DNA from: Deltaproteobacteria bacterium
GTDB lineage: Bacteria; Desulfobacterota; Syntrophia; Syntrophales; Smithellaceae
DNA: 55,207 bases
Assembly: GCA_021372815.1 (NCBI GenBank)
Contig: JAJFTS010000088.1
Location: 1 to 55,207 of the forward strand
Reading direction: 5' to 3'
The notes under the pieces were generated by a model that worked only from the letters and a program-made list of their open reading frames with translations, did not search any database and had not been told where the DNA came from. Each line of letters begins with the position of its first letter. Positions within the stretch are counted from its first letter, which is position 1. Position numbers and translations under genes: made by a program. Shown piece by piece: positions 17,642 to 25,355 of this stretch.

Positions 17642-17657
17642 TGGCACCATCTTTGCT
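17642..17657 (+). promoter_or_regulatory. Sigma-54 (-24/-12) promoter for the pnt operon
   Basis: TGGCAC (17642-17647), five bases, TTGCT (17653-17657). The invariant GG (17643-17644) and GC (17655-17656) are exactly ten bases apart. Transcription would begin near 17668, giving a leader of about 125 bases before the 17793 gene. A sigma-54-type activator gene ends 135 bases upstream. Confidence 0.82.
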
Positions 17658-17792
17658 CAAGTGGGATGTCAGAAAATGACGTGTCGTATGCGTATAAAGG
17701 TCGCACATTGATCGACAACCCGGGGGAGTATCTTCTCCACCGATCAGGTTTCGCGATCCATTCGTCCGATCCGTCCAAACAAAGGAGGAAAA

Positions 17793-18206
17793 ATGCAACC
17801 TGATCTATTTGGCAATCTGAAAGACTGGGGGCCGGTTCTGGAGAAGATCTGTGAACTGGCAGAAAACGGAAAATTGAGCGAATACCAGCCTGGTTTGACG
17901 CGGATACTTTCTTACAGGGACAATTGGCGGCTCTGTGAAGAAACACTGAAACGAATCGTTGATATTCAAAATCCGAGTGATGCATTGATTCGCCAGGTGC
18001 TACGCATCATCGCCGATGGTAACCTTTACTATGAAGTAAGAATTATCGCCTGCGAATCTATGGCGGCACTGTTGATGAAATCCGGTCAACACTTCGAGAA
18101 GGCAACGAAGACGACTATTCCACAGACGGTGAGAAGCCTACGTTCTATCCCTCAGCCACCCATCTTTGAAAAGGCCTTGAAAAATCTTTACTCCGTGGCG
18201 GACTAA
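17793..18206 (+). CDS. Small helical (HEAT-like) protein of the pnt operon
   Basis: 137 residues, not recognised as a named family. The sequence is predicted helical, with repeats such as L-I-R-Q-V-L-R-I-I-A-D-G-N-L-Y-Y-E-V-R-I-I-A-C-E-S-M-A-A-L-L resembling HEAT-type helical hairpins. No signal peptide, cysteine motif or membrane segment. It has an excellent ribosome-binding site (AAAGGAGGA) and is the first gene after the sigma-54 promoter; pntAA follows after 112 bases. Its place suggests a partner or regulator of the transhydrogenase, which is inference only. Confidence 0.75.
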   Translation: MQPDLFGNLKDWGPVLEKICELAENGKLSEYQPGLTRILSYRDNWRLCEETLKRIVDIQNPSDALIRQVLRIIADGNLYYEVRIIACESMAALLMKSGQHFEKATKTTIPQTVRSLRSIPQPPIFEKALKNLYSVAD

Positions 18207-18318
18207 AGATTCGATATTTTCCCGGGCGGTTGCCGCCACCGGTTTTTTTAGAAAATTCGAGAATGACGATACAAGAAAATGATAACAACAATATATTTTT
18301 GAAACAGAGAGGACATCT

Positions 18319-19473
18319 ATGCTGATTGCAATACCTAAAGAAATTTTGCCGGAAGAAAAACGCGTAGCCGCTACTCCGGAAACCGTTAAAAAGTTCATCA
18401 ACCTGGGATTTACCGTCGCCGTTGAAGCAGGCGCCGGCAAAGGTATCTTTATTTCTGACGATGATTACAAAAATGCAGGGGCAACGATTGCCACGGATGT
18501 CGAAAAAATGCTGGCAACGGCAGACGTGGTTCTGAAAGTCAAACAGCCCATCTTTAACAGAGAAAAAAACAAGCACGAAGCGGATATGCTTTGTCAAGAC
18601 AGCATCCTGATTACATTTCTCCATCCTGCGGCACCCGCCAGTCATGAGATGGTAAAAAAACTGCAGAAAAAGAACATTACTTCACTGACCATGGACAGTA
18701 TCCCGAGAATCTCACGTGCTCAGAGAATGGATGCCCTGTCTTCGATGAGTGCCATCACCGGATACAAATCCGTTATATTAGCCGCCAACCAACTGCCCAA
18801 GATCGTTCCGATGATCGGTACGGCAATCGGCACAATCAGTCCCGCACATTTTCTGGTGATCGGTACCGGTATTGTCGGGCTTCAGGCGGTTGCCACGGCC
18901 AAGCGTCTGGGCGGTGTTGTGAAGATACTTGATATTCGCAAAAATGCCTGCATTGAAGCCGAGAGTCTCGGCGGTAAAGTCGTTGAATTCAATATTCCCC
19001 AAGAACTTGCGGCGGGCAGCGGCGGATATGCACAATCATTGGACAGTGATTGGCTCGAAAAAGAGCGCAGCCTCATTGCTGGCCTTCTGGGAGATCTGGA
19101 CGTGATCATTCTCAGTGCGTTGGTACCGGGTGCAGTTGCTCCCCTTCTCATTACCGAAGAGATGGTTGCAGCCATGAAGCCCGGTTCGGTCATCATCGAT
19201 GTTTCCGTGGATCAGGGTGGCAACTGTCAGTTGACAGAGCCGGGGCGGTTTGTCCAAAAACACGGCGTCTATATCTGCGGCATACAGAATATACCCGGTA
19301 AGATGGCTGTTAATGCTAGCTGGCTGTATGCCAACAATATTTACTACTATATGGAAAATCTTTTTAAAAAGGGCAACGGAGAACTCGACCTTGACGATGA
19401 AATCGTCAAGAAATCTCTTGTGACCTATCAATCTCGAATTGTGCATGAGGGCACTCTTACAGCCATGAAGTAA
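18319..19473 (+). CDS. pntAA: NAD(P) transhydrogenase alpha subunit, NAD(H)-binding domain I
   Basis: 384 residues, the length of domain I in three-gene transhydrogenases such as that of Rhodospirillum. It shows I-P-K-E-x-x-x-x-E-K-R-V-A at the start, the R-Q-D-type loop segment I-P-R-I-S-R-A-Q-R-M-D-A-L-S-S, the NAD site V-I-G-T-G-I-V-G-L-Q-A, and late A-P-L-L-I-T-E-E-M-V and V-D-V-S-V-D-Q-G-G-N-C. Alanine dehydrogenase is related, but the two membrane genes that follow fix the identity. The cytoplasmic domain passes hydride between NAD(H) and the NADP(H) domain of PntB while protons cross the membrane. Confidence 0.95.
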   Translation: MLIAIPKEILPEEKRVAATPETVKKFINLGFTVAVEAGAGKGIFISDDDYKNAGATIATDVEKMLATADVVLKVKQPIFNREKNKHEADMLCQDSILITFLHPAAPASHEMVKKLQKKNITSLTMDSIPRISRAQRMDALSSMSAITGYKSVILAANQLPKIVPMIGTAIGTISPAHFLVIGTGIVGLQAVATAKRLGGVVKILDIRKNACIEAESLGGKVVEFNIPQELAAGSGGYAQSLDSDWLEKERSLIAGLLGDLDVIILSALVPGAVAPLLITEEMVAAMKPGSVIIDVSVDQGGNCQLTEPGRFVQKHGVYICGIQNIPGKMAVNASWLYANNIYYYMENLFKKGNGELDLDDEIVKKSLVTYQSRIVHEGTLTAMK

Positions 19474-19602
19474 GTTTCATATACAATTCACGCCTGACTG
19501 AAATCAATTATCAGAGTGAGCTGATCGCTCATCAGGCTCTTAAAGTTTTCCGCGGGGGCGCTCACTGGCCCCGCACAGATAGGCTAATGGAAAGGAATGT
19601 TC

Positions 19603-19893
19603 ATGTTTAATCTAATTTTGATGGTGGTTGTTTTTCTGGTCTCATTTGTCATCGGCTACCTTCTGATTTCAAGAGTGCCCCCGCTGCTGCACACCCCCCT
19701 GATGTCCATGACCAATGCGATTTCCGCAGTTACAATTCTAGGGGCACTCATCCTTTTTTCCTTCCCGACGTCGCTTGTGGAAAAGATCCTGGGCTCAATC
19801 GCCGTCATTGCTGCAACTTTCAACGTGGTCGGCGGTTTTGTCATTACGGATAAAATGCTGAAGCTGTTTAAAGAGAAGAAGAAAATATCCTGA
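19603..19893 (+). CDS. pntAB: NAD(P) transhydrogenase alpha subunit, membrane part
   Basis: 96 residues with three hydrophobic segments: L-I-L-M-V-V-V-F-L-V-S-F near the start, I-S-A-V-T-I-L-G-A-L-I-L-F in the middle and I-L-G-S-I-A-V-I-A-A-T-F-N-V-V-G-G-F-V-I-T-D late. The segment T-P-L-M-S-M-T-N-A-I-S and the end V-I-T-D-K-M-L-K-L-F are typical of PntAB. I choose the ATG at 19603, six bases after AAAGGA; an ATG at 19597 is too close to that site. It forms the proton channel with the membrane part of PntB. Confidence 0.93.
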   Translation: MFNLILMVVVFLVSFVIGYLLISRVPPLLHTPLMSMTNAISAVTILGALILFSFPTSLVEKILGSIAVIAATFNVVGGFVITDKMLKLFKEKKKIS

Positions 19894-19921
19894 ACAATCT
19901 AAAGAGGAAATCATTGATACG

Positions 19922-21892
19922 ATGACGTTGTTCATTGACTTTACTGTAATTGCTATTTTGATTGCCGGAATCCGGCAGTTTCGTGAACCGCGGAGAGCGA
20001 AACGCGGAAACCTGACGGCAGCCTTCGCGCTATGTTTGGCCTTTGTCCTTGTTCTTTATCGCCATGGCATCGTCGATGTCGGTCCCGTTGCCCTCTCGCT
20101 TTTGGCGGGTGCGGTTGCCGGCTATGCCTTGGCCCGGTTTGTCGACATGCTCCAGGTCCCGGCGATGATCGCTTTTCAGCACGGCGTGGGCGGTGTCGCC
20201 GCCTTTCTCGTATCGTTTGTGGAGCTGACCCGCACGATTCAGGCGCTGAACCTTGTCAGTGAAATCTCCGGTGTTCTGGGGCTCATCATCGGTTCCCTGA
20301 CCTTTAGCGGCAGCATGATCGCCAGTGCCAAGCTTGCCAATAAGATGCGGCCAGCCCCCCGGTTTCTCCCATTTCATAATTATCTCGTTTTCTCCAACCT
20401 TGCGGCCCTAGCGGCGGTTGGCATCGCAACTTTTTTTGCCTCCGCCGGCGTCGCTTTCTGTTTCTATATTCTGGAGATCCTTCTGGGCACCTGTTTTGGA
20501 CTGCTGCTGGCGATTCGTATTGGCGGAGCGGATATGCCCGTTCTGATTTCCTCTCTGAATGCAATGGCCGGCTTTGCCGCCGCCCTTTGCGGCATGGTGA
20601 TTGAAAATCAATTACTGATTGCTTTCGGCGCAACCGTGGCGGCATCCGGTTCGATTCTCACCTATGTTATGTGTAAGGCCATGAACCGCAAAATTAGTAG
20701 GGTGATCTTTCCTTCCTATAAATCGCGGCAGGCAGTCCCTGAAAATAAATCGGAGACAACGGTTTCTTCCATTCAGCCGGTTCAGGTCCGGAGAGAATCT
20801 CATGACGCCACGGATGGTTTTACCGGGGCGGTTTCCATCATGAGAGCGGCCGAGTCGGTTATTATTGTTCCCGGTTACGGCATGGCCCTGGCAAAAGCTC
20901 AGCAGGAAGTGGCGGCCCTTGCCGGGGAGTTGACGGCTATGGGCAAAGATGTCAAATACGCCATCCACCCGGTGGCCGGCAGAATGCCGGGGCATATGAA
21001 CGTCCTTCTGGCCGAAGCCGGCGTCGAGTATGATATGCTGGTGGAGATGGACGTCATCAACAACGATTTTCATGCCACTGATCTTGTCCTGGTGATTGGC
21101 GCCTGCGATGTGGTTAACCCGGCAGCTGCGGAAGTCGAAGGGACGCCGATCTCGGGAATGCCGATCCTGATGGCTTACCAGGCGAAAAAAGTGGTCTGCT
21201 GCAATTTCGATCGCAGTCCCGGCTATTCGGGCGTTGTCAACCCCCTGTTTGAGCAGCCCAACACCATATTCCTGGAAGGTGATGCCCGGAAGACAGTTCA
21301 CCGCCTGTTGCAGTTACTGACGGGGGATACGGCTCCCCAAGAAACCCTCATCCCTGTTTTCGCTGCCGATGCCACAGATGAGGCCGTCAGAATCCTGGCT
21401 TCGGCGAAGAGCGTGGTTGTTCTTCCCGGTTATGGCATGGCCTTGGCCAAGGCCCAGTTCAAACTGGTGGAATTGACTGCGTTGCTGGAAAAAAGAGGCG
21501 CGAGTGTCAAATATGCCATCCATCCGGTGGCCGGCAGAATGCCGGGGCATATGAACGTGCTGCTGGCCGAAGCGGACGTCGAGTACGAAAATCTGCTGGA
21601 AATGGACGAGGTGAATCCGCTGTTTGCCGAAACGGATGTAGCCATGGTTATCGGTGCCTGCGATGTCGTGAATCCGGCAGCCAGAGAAAAAGAAGGGACC
21701 CCGATTTCCGGCATGCCCATTCTGCTGGCCCAGGATGCCAGACATATCATCGTCTGCAATTTCGACGACAAACCGGGTTACTCGGGTGTCCCTAATAAGC
21801 TGTATGAGAACAAGAAAACGGTCATGATTCTTGGTGATGCCAGGGAAACAATGACTAATCTCGTTGCGGCTCTGCAAAATTTTAAAGTATGA
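19922..21892 (+). CDS. pntB: NAD(P) transhydrogenase beta subunit with two NADP(H)-binding domains
   Basis: 656 residues against about 460 in ordinary PntB. Residues 1-270 are the membrane domain (G-S-L-T-F-S-G-S, M-P-V-L-I-S-S-L-N-A, C-K-A-M-N-R). Domain III then occurs twice, about 309-470 and 496-656. Each copy carries P-G-Y-G-M-A-L-A-K-A-Q, G-R-M-P-G-H-M-N-V-L-L-A-E-A and G-A-C-D-V-V-N-P-A-A; the usual motif is G-A-N-D-T-V-N-P, so Asn is replaced by Cys in both. The copies share long identical DNA stretches around 20975-21010 and 21525-21560. Each appears complete, so both might bind NADP(H), with only one likely to face domain I at a time. Confidence 0.93.
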   Translation: MTLFIDFTVIAILIAGIRQFREPRRAKRGNLTAAFALCLAFVLVLYRHGIVDVGPVALSLLAGAVAGYALARFVDMLQVPAMIAFQHGVGGVAAFLVSFVELTRTIQALNLVSEISGVLGLIIGSLTFSGSMIASAKLANKMRPAPRFLPFHNYLVFSNLAALAAVGIATFFASAGVAFCFYILEILLGTCFGLLLAIRIGGADMPVLISSLNAMAGFAAALCGMVIENQLLIAFGATVAASGSILTYVMCKAMNRKISRVIFPSYKSRQAVPENKSETTVSSIQPVQVRRESHDATDGFTGAVSIMRAAESVIIVPGYGMALAKAQQEVAALAGELTAMGKDVKYAIHPVAGRMPGHMNVLLAEAGVEYDMLVEMDVINNDFHATDLVLVIGACDVVNPAAAEVEGTPISGMPILMAYQAKKVVCCNFDRSPGYSGVVNPLFEQPNTIFLEGDARKTVHRLLQLLTGDTAPQETLIPVFAADATDEAVRILASAKSVVVLPGYGMALAKAQFKLVELTALLEKRGASVKYAIHPVAGRMPGHMNVLLAEADVEYENLLEMDEVNPLFAETDVAMVIGACDVVNPAAREKEGTPISGMPILLAQDARHIIVCNFDDKPGYSGVPNKLYENKKTVMILGDARETMTNLVAALQNFKV

Positions 21893-22470
21893 TGTTCGTG
21901 GTATGTGATGGTCATGACGTGAAAGGAGAGTTTTCGCTAAGACCAAAGCCGTGATCTATTCACGTGAAGAGATATTATATCATTTCGCCATCAAATAATG
22001 AACTGTCCCGCTGCAAGCAGCGGAGTATCGTAATGGATATTAGAACTTTGTACATCGTCGCAAGCGAAGGGGAATTCAACCCTAAGAGATTAAAATAGCC
22101 CCTTGAAATTTCACGATGCTCTGGTTCATTTCGGCACTTTTCATAATGGTTTTCAGGATGAGTTCCAATGTCTCTTCCAGCGACATCATGATGGACTATA
22201 TAAAATTTCTCATATGGCTTTCCCCGCATATGTTTCCATGTAGAATTGAATTGATAAGATATTGCTTTTTGTAGTGTGACTTTATGAAGAGGGAAAATGG
22301 CCCCTGAGCTCATTGGTGTGTTGTCAGACGAGCAATATAACGTTATTCTAACCAAGGGAGGGTATGAAGATATCGATACTGATCATCATTCTCGGATAAA
22401 ATCTTCAGGACAGGCATATAACATCTCAAGATTTTCTTTTTTCGAAATCAAAGCCGGGACATATTTCCTC
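21893..22470 (+). other. Gap between pntB and rnk with no supported gene
   Basis: Several short frames occur on both strands, including a 126-codon minus frame (21975-22355), but none has a convincing ribosome-binding site, family motif or coding bias, and neighbouring frames look equally protein-like. It may hold decayed coding sequence. I see no RNA gene. Confidence 0.4.
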
Positions 22471-22887
22471 TTATAAACTGTAATTACCCGCTGCTTCCGG
22501 CTGATAGATGATTTCATCAACCTTGAGCTTCCTGACACCGGATGGAACAGGCCATTCGATAATATCGCCTTTGCGGTATCCTATAAGTGCCATTCCCAAC
22601 GGGGCCAAAATGGAAAGCTTATTTTCCGAAATATTGGCTTCAGATGGAAACACCAGCGTATAGGTTGTCTTCTCCCCAGATTCGGTGTCCGTAACACTGA
22701 TTGTGGAATTCATGGTTATCACATCTCTCGGCACGTCTGTAGGATCAACCAATATGCCACTGTACAATTCCTTTTCCAGCAGATCGAGATTGACTTTGTT
22801 AAACTTGGGCGATGATCGCACGCCCTCAATCAGTTCCAACAACCGATCCATATCGAATTTTGTGAGATGTATGGTTCTCCCAGCCAT
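22471..22887 (-). CDS. rnk: Rnk/GreA-family transcription-associated protein
   Basis: 138 residues in two parts: a short helical N-terminus (M-D-R-L-L-E-L-I-E-G-V-R) and a GreA/GreB C-terminal FKBP-like domain (V-T-M-N-S-T-I-S-V-T-D, Y-T-L-V-F-P-S-E-A-N-I-S-E-N-K-L-S-I-L-A-P-L-G-M-A-L-I-G-Y-R-K-G-D). This matches regulator of nucleoside diphosphate kinase (Rnk), which binds RNA polymerase but has a coiled coil too short to cleave transcripts like GreA. AAGGGAG lies upstream of the ATG. It is the last chromosomal gene before the element's left boundary; nothing clear lies between 22888 and 23217. Confidence 0.88.
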   Translation of the reverse strand: MAGRTIHLTKFDMDRLLELIEGVRSSPKFNKVNLDLLEKELYSGILVDPTDVPRDVITMNSTISVTDTESGEKTTYTLVFPSEANISENKLSILAPLGMALIGYRKGDIIEWPVPSGVRKLKVDEIIYQPEAAGNYSL

Positions 22888-23217
22888 GATTTTAAATGCT
22901 CCCTTTTATTTTCAGAAATAATTGGTTTGTAATTATTATTGGATAAAAAACTGGTTGACGGCCATTTAAAATATATATCAAGTGCTCATCACTATAGATA
23001 AATTAAATGCGCCTGTCAATTCAATAAAAGCAAAACAACATGACGATACGTTATGTGTTAACAGCAGAGATGTTGTTCGCAATTTTCTGCAGGTAGTATA
23101 AGGTTTTTGAAGGTTTGAAGTGTAACGATAGTTTTATAAAAGAAATAGAAGAACGTTTTATCGGCAAGATATCGGCATGCTTTTTTAAAGTTACTTAATT
23201 GAAATTAAAGGATTAAT

Positions 23218-23244
23218 TGGCGGAAGTGCATGGGAATCGAACCC
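23218..23244. repeat. Left attachment repeat (attL core)
   Basis: 27 bases identical to 35625-35651, the acceptor and T-arm end of selC. The sequence diverges directly after it, so this is a tRNA fragment left by integration, not a tRNA gene. Confidence 0.92.
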
Positions 23245-23295
23245 GTCTCGTCATTAAAATTATCTCGTAATATCAATTCATTAGCAAGCATGAAA

Positions 23296-23321
23296 AGGTT
23301 AAGGTTAAAGAAAAGTTAAAG
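23296..23321 (+). repeat. Left recombinase arm-type sites
   Basis: Three AGGTTAAAG-like units: AGGTTAAGG from 23296, AGGTTAAAG at 23302-23310 and AAGTTAAAG at 23313-23321. The same motif occurs three times inside the right end (35558-35587). Confidence 0.65.
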
Positions 23322-23348
23322 GAAAATGAAATTAAATAATTATCATAT

Positions 23349-23672
23349 TCAAGTAGTGGAATCGCTATTTTTAGTTTTTTGTGCAAGTAAATCTTTCAAC
23401 ATTTTATTGTTGATTTTTTGCAATTGAACATTCATCGATGTATCCTCAATCAACTGTCCAAAACCATATAATGGCCATGAACCAATAAAACTAATTATTA
23501 TGATTGCTATTGATGTTAGTATACCAATTAGCAATGTCTCATCTGAATGTAATGAGCTGGATGAAGAAATAATTGTCGCAATAAATACGATTACAACTAA
23601 AAATAATCCGATGTTACGAAACAGTTTAGCAAGCGATTTTAATTTATTACCAATATTGTTGTAATTAAACAT
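23349..23672 (-). CDS. Small membrane protein of the element
   Basis: 107 residues, not recognised. Two hydrophobic segments (I-G-L-F-L-V-V-I-V-F-I-A-T-I-I and L-I-G-I-L-T-S-I-A-I-I-I-I-S-F-I-G-S-W-P-L-Y-G-F-G) are followed by a short helical, Lys/Gln-rich tail that could form a coiled coil. GGAGGG lies six bases before the ATG. It is the last of three small genes read toward the left end; such genes in satellites are often superinfection or anti-phage effectors, but nothing here proves that. Confidence 0.7.
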   Translation of the reverse strand: MFNYNNIGNKLKSLAKLFRNIGLFLVVIVFIATIISSSSSLHSDETLLIGILTSIAIIIISFIGSWPLYGFGQLIEDTSMNVQLQKINNKMLKDLLAQKTKNSDSTT

Positions 23673-23688
23673 AATAAACCCTCCATAT

Positions 23689-23799
23689 TTATTGATTTGT
23701 TAAATGTGTATTGTCATGATTATTCAATAGAAGTGATTGTAATTGATTAACACTTGAAAACATGAAAATCAATCCAAACAATGACATGGATTTTTTCAC
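23689..23799 (-). CDS. Possible 36-residue peptide
   Basis: Starts with GTG at 23799 after GAGGTGA and reads V-K-K-S-M-S-L-F-G-L-I-F-M-F-S-S, a lysine pair followed by a hydrophobic core, then a polar tail ending N-Q. It fits neatly between the 59-residue and 107-residue genes on the same strand with its own ribosome-binding site. It could be a small secreted or membrane peptide, or chance. Confidence 0.35.
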   Translation of the reverse strand: MKKSMSLFGLIFMFSSVNQLQSLLLNNHDNTHLTNQ

Positions 23800-23832
23800 T
23801 TTTCACCTCATATTTTAAACTAATCAGTTCGT

Positions 23833-24012
23833 TTACTTCTTTTCTTCTTCAATAGGTAATCCAACTTTGAGTGCATTTATTATAGTATCAAGTCGATCAA
23901 CAATATCATTTACCCTAAAGACCCAACGAGAAATTGCAACACTTACAGCAACGCATACAGCAATAAATATTACTGTAAGAATTATCATCATGACCAGACG
24001 TTCCCCATCCAT
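23833..24012 (-). CDS. Small single-span membrane protein
   Basis: 59 residues: M-D-G-E-R-L-V-M-M-I-I-L-T-V-I-F-I-A-V-C then V-A-V-S-V-A-I-S-R-W, one membrane segment at about residues 7-28, followed by a charged helical tail (V-N-D-I-V-D-R-L-D-T-I-I-N-A-L) ending E-E-E-K-K. It has a strong ribosome-binding site (AAGGAGGAAA, about eight bases before the ATG). The shape, a short anchor plus an amphipathic helix, resembles small phage membrane proteins such as holin-like or spanin-like peptides, but there is no lysis enzyme nearby. Function unknown. Confidence 0.6.
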   Translation of the reverse strand: MDGERLVMMIILTVIFIAVCVAVSVAISRWVFRVNDIVDRLDTIINALKVGLPIEEEKK

Positions 24013-24261
24013 CGTAAAAATTTCCTCCTTTTTTTAAGTTAAAATATCTGACTACATAATTTGCTTGCTAACTTTGATCATAATGTCCAACCATATTATG
24101 GTTACTCATTACATTTCCTATTTAATGAAAGGAGATTAATTAATAATGCAACCATACATCACCTCAATAGGTTTAATGGTGCTTTTACAGACATGATTAT
24201 TGGGAACGTAAAAAGATTCCTATAACCATTCCCATTTGTCAATATTTTTCTTGTTACAATT

Positions 24262-24864
24262 TTACCCCACTTCATTCATCAAAATATTCTGAACCTCTTT
24301 ATCCTCAATACCCAAATACCTCATCGTTATAGCAGGACTTGAATGATTAAACCGTTTGCAGAGTATTTCAAAGCCAACGCCATATACCGTTCTTTGAACG
24401 TAACCCCATGTCTTACGCAATGAATGTGCCCCGTAATTTCCTTTCAAGTTAATATTTCGTGTCCAATTTTTGACTATGTTGTTAACGCACTGAATCGTTA
24501 CAGCCTTGTTTCCTTTTCTACTCTTGAATAAATAATCCTCATCGTTTGGTTTTATTTTTTCAAGATAAATTTGCAAAGACTTATGAATACTTTTGTTCAT
24601 AACCAAAATGTTACGCTTACCTGTTTTGCCTTCTTTGATAATCAACGTATCGCCTACCTTCATGCCTTTTACATCTTCCACTTTGAGTCTCAACAAATCT
24701 CCCGTTCTTAAACCGTTATTTGTACCCATAACAAAGAGAAGATTGTTTCTTGGATTATCAGACAGCATTTTTGATATAGCTTGAATGTCTTTAAGCCGTC
24801 TAATCGGATCTACCGTCATTTTTGATCCCTTCTTTGGAAAATTATAATTTTCACCTTTTTTCAT
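24262..24864 (-). CDS. Short tyrosine recombinase (catalytic domain only)
   Basis: 200 residues from the ATG at 24864 (11 bases after GGAGG; an ATG at 24873 is too close to that site). All catalytic parts are visible: G-L-R-T-G-D-L-L-R-L with the first arginine, K-E-G-K-T-G-K-R with the hairpin lysine, H-S-L-R-K-T (HxxR), F-N-H-S-S-P-A-I-T with the second histidine, and M-R-Y-L-G with the tyrosine. The usual N-terminal arm- and core-binding domains are missing, as in short XerC-like or invertase-type recombinases. It could be a resolvase, a second integrase or an excision partner. It faces the left end of the element. Confidence 0.88.
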   Translation of the reverse strand: MKKGENYNFPKKGSKMTVDPIRRLKDIQAISKMLSDNPRNNLLFVMGTNNGLRTGDLLRLKVEDVKGMKVGDTLIIKEGKTGKRNILVMNKSIHKSLQIYLEKIKPNDEDYLFKSRKGNKAVTIQCVNNIVKNWTRNINLKGNYGAHSLRKTWGYVQRTVYGVGFEILCKRFNHSSPAITMRYLGIEDKEVQNILMNEVG

Positions 24865-25173
24865 AAAACACATATCCTCCTTCGTATTGAATTTTAATTT
24901 CTGACGGAGGGGTGCTAGTTATTTAATATTCAAAATCAAGAGAAGTTTTTAAAAGATATAAAAAATGACTTATGGATTTGAAATGACGAGTGCTTTATGA
25001 AAATCCTGAATATTAATTCTTAATCAAAAATTAAAGTTCAGACTAAAGATATTTCTTTCTTTCTTCCTGAAAGAAATAAATCTTTATTCCTGTCAAATAC
25101 GCTTTCTTTCAAACAGTAATCCTTGATATGCGTGTCATGAAGACTTTTCAGTAAGTGAGAGGGGGGTAGTATG

Positions 25174-25323
25174 CCGATCCATATAATATCATTATCGATA
25201 AATAGGAAACAGGTTGATTATTTTTTATTGTTAAGTTATTTAACTTAAAATCACATCTTTTACTGAGACGTTTTATGCTGACAGCAGTGTCGACGTTTAC
25301 AGTATTAGCACCGATCCATATAA
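25174..25323 (+). promoter_or_regulatory. Control region of the OLD nuclease gene
   Basis: Two copies of CCGATCCATATAA (25174-25186 and 25311-25323) flank an inverted repeat TTAAGTTA-tt-TAACTTAA (25231-25248). The second copy is 33 bases before the start of the OLD gene. The arrangement looks like operator sites for a repressor or activator. The rest of the gap 24865-25355 is AT-rich without a supported gene. Confidence 0.45.
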
Positions 25324-25355
25324 ACAATGTCAGATGTAAATAAAAAGGAATAACC

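Noticed and set aside
20612..21946. Two long similar antisense frames opposite pntB
   Set aside because: Their similarity only mirrors the duplicated domain III on the other strand.
22130..22250. 34-codon minus-strand frame beginning M-M-S-L-E-E-T
   Set aside because: It looks helical but has no ribosome-binding site and overlaps other equally plausible frames.
23218..23244. A second tRNA gene
   Set aside because: Only the last 27 bases of the tRNA are present; no anticodon arm follows.
24146..24196. 16-codon frame after AAAGGAG near the TTAATTAA at 24136
   Set aside because: The ribosome-binding site is good but the peptide is too short to support.
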